Assembly (NCBI GenBank): GCA_016649785.1
Contig: JAENXB010000154.1
Span: 1-7,008 of the forward strand
DNA: 7,008 nucleotides
Reading direction: 5' to 3'
DNA from: Flavobacteriaceae bacterium
Lineage (GTDB): Bacteria > Bacteroidota > Bacteroidia > Flavobacteriales > Flavobacteriaceae
The notes beneath the pieces were generated by a model that was given only the letters and a program-made list of their open reading frames with translations, was not told the origin of the DNA and ran no database searches. A program made the position numbers and the translations under genes. Within the stretch, counting starts at the first letter, position 1. Every line of letters starts with the position of its first letter. This document shows, piece after piece, positions 6,249 to 7,008 of the stretch.

Positions 6249-6587
6249 GCAGGCCTGTAATCCGGATTCTGTTCCTCTTAAAACAACAGGAAATTTCTCC
6301 CCCGTTCTTTCAAAAATTCCTTATCATTTATCTGAAATTTTTGTCACCAAAAATTTTTAGCTGCCTACCCTCCGACAACGGGCGGGCTACCCTTAAATGC
6401 CGGTATACATGGCATTGCACCGCATAGAGTTTACCTGGTTTCACTACAGCATTACCTGTACATCCTTTCTGTTGCACTTGTCCTGATCTCACGACCGGTG
6501 GGCATTACCCACTATGCTGCCCTATGGTGTCCGGACTTTCCTCCAGTTCCCGAATAAAATCCGGGAGCCAGCGATAAGGCGGCCTAC
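6249..6587 (-). ncRNA. rnpB: RNase P RNA (bacterial type A)
   Basis: This is the catalytic RNA of RNase P, which with the RnpA protein removes 5' leaders from pre-tRNAs. On the minus strand the 5' GTAGGCC (6587-6581) pairs with the 3' GGCCTGC (6255-6249) to form a 7-bp P1 with one G-U pair, which fixes both ends at about 339 nucleotides. The conserved core is all present: GAGGAAAGTCCGGAC (CR-I, around 6529-6543), the P8-P9 region with CAGGTAATGCTGTAGTGAAA, GTAAACTCTATGCGGTGCAA, the tRNA-CCA-binding GGGTAGG (the GGT is opposite 6367-6369), AGATAAATGATAAGG (CR-IV, 6333-6319) and AACAGAATCCGGATTACAGG (CR-V, around 6273-6254). The wording of these blocks is that of Bacteroidota rnpB. It is transcribed from a strong promoter at 6596-6625 and ends in a U-rich tract. 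An AU-only helix at 6335-6356 stands out in the variable part. Confidence 0.95.
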
Positions 6588-6595
6588 TTTTTTTG

Positions 6596-6625
6596 CAAAG
6601 ATACTGCAGCTTATTCAAAATACAA
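6596..6625 (-). promoter_or_regulatory. rnpB promoter (Bacteroidota -33/-7 type)
   Basis: On the minus strand TTG (6625-6623) is separated by exactly 19 bases from TATCTTTG (6603-6596). This matches the Bacteroidota arrangement of TTG at -33 and TAnnTTTG at -7. Transcription would begin a few bases on, close to the P1 5' end at 6587, which supports both the promoter and the RNA boundary. Confidence 0.8.
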
Positions 6626-6719
6626 GCATCTACTTTCCAAACAATCAAATTTCTGCAAGAAAAAGCAAAATCATTTCAAAAATTAAGGATTTAGATTTAC
6701 ATCTTCGGGATGGTATTTC

Positions 6720-6727
6720 TATATTTG
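6720..6727 (+). promoter_or_regulatory. Candidate -7 promoter element for dnaX
   Basis: TATATTTG matches TAnnTTTG exactly and ends 17 bases before the dnaX start codon. No TTG is found at the expected -33 position; only TTTAC at 6696-6700 has roughly the right spacing. The leader transcript would be short and A/T-rich. The rest of the 6628-6719 stretch shows no gene. Confidence 0.5.
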
Positions 6728-6744
6728 TTTTTTAAAATCTATAC

Positions 6745-7008
6745 ATGGAGCATTTTGTTGTATCGGCACGTAAATACCGCCCCCAAACTTTTAATGATGT
6801 TGTGGGCCAAAAGGCAATTACCAATACGCTTTTAAATGCCATAGAGCACAATCACCTGGCACAGGCATTGCTTTTTACCGGTCCGCGCGGGGTTGGTAAA
6901 ACAACTTGTGCCCGGATCCTGGCCAAAATGATCAACCAGGACGAATTTCAAAAACCGGATGAAGATTTTGCTTTCAATATCTTTGAACTGGATGCCGCAT
7001 CAAACAAC
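6745..7008 (+). CDS. dnaX: DNA polymerase III subunit gamma/tau, N-terminal part (cut by window end)
   Basis: DnaX is the motor of the clamp loader that places the beta sliding clamp on DNA and holds the polymerase III cores together. Only the first 88 residues fall in the window; the frame is open to the last base. Seen are the N-terminal SARKYRPQTFNDVVGQ (7-22, the family's start signature), Walker A GPRGVGKTT (46-54) and FELDAASNN (80-88), which corresponds to the IEIDAAS segment of E. coli. Between Walker A and DAAS the E. coli protein has a four-cysteine zinc module; here the linker is about ten residues shorter and has only Cys55, so the module is missing. The ATG at 6745 puts the signature at the expected place. 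A -7 element precedes it at 6720-6727. The tau-type C-terminal region and any frameshift site lie outside the window. Confidence 0.95.
   Translation, partial: MEHFVVSARKYRPQTFNDVVGQKAITNTLLNAIEHNHLAQALLFTGPRGVGKTTCARILAKMINQDEFQKPDEDFAFNIFELDAASNN

Noticed and set aside
6514..6735. Plus-strand open frame of 73 codons over the rnpB 5' part
   Set aside because: It runs through conserved RNase P RNA sequence on the opposite strand and through the rnpB promoter; the translation is not protein-like.
6604..6744. Possible small gene or RNA between rnpB and dnaX
   Set aside because: Apart from the rnpB promoter and the dnaX -7 element, I see only A/T-rich sequence with no strong hairpin or start context.
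1..7008. CRISPR array, tRNA, insertion sequence, integrase or attachment site
   Set aside because: No regularly spaced repeats, no tRNA-like cloverleaf, no transposase or integrase motifs and no flanking direct repeats were found on either strand.

Overview
This window looks like a piece of a chromosome from the Bacteroidota, most likely class Flavobacteriia. The evidence is AT-rich DNA, A-rich gene starts without Shine-Dalgarno sequences, several TAnnTTTG promoter elements (the Bacteroidota -7 motif), a DUF3822-family protein, an RNase P RNA with typical Bacteroidota sequence blocks, and a DnaX start that lacks the usual cysteine module. Species cannot be settled from the sequence alone. It reads as an ordinary core-genome region: I see no insertion sequence, phage gene, CRISPR array, tRNA or defence system.

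Layout. Positions 1-177 are a non-coding leader with a short palindrome and an AATT tandem repeat. A class I CPD photolyase (178-1500, +) meets kdsB (1535-2284, -) tail to tail across a perfect 15-bp hairpin that can stop transcription from both sides. Upstream of kdsB on the same strand, 37 bases away, is a compact RecD-like SF1 helicase (2322-3758, -). A 112-bp divergent promoter region (3759-3870) separates it from a tight plus-strand cluster: a membrane-anchored protein of unknown function (3871-4518), a DUF3822 protein (4505-5332), the 16S rRNA methyltransferase RsmD (5323-5871) and a small gene whose reading frame is broken twice (5868-6244). All four overlap end to start, so they are probably co-transcribed and translationally coupled. 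The RNase P RNA gene rnpB (about 6249-6587, -) faces this cluster and carries a well-formed promoter. The window ends in the first 88 codons of dnaX (6745 onward, +).

Together the genes cover DNA repair and replication (photolyase, helicase, DnaX), RNA maturation and ribosome modification (RNase P, RsmD) and outer-membrane lipopolysaccharide precursor synthesis (KdsB). No single pathway joins them. The most notable items are the double lesion in the gene after rsmD, the two unknown proteins ahead of rsmD, the DnaX N-terminus without zinc-binding cysteines, and an all-A-U helix in the RNase P RNA. I found no convincing new biological system.
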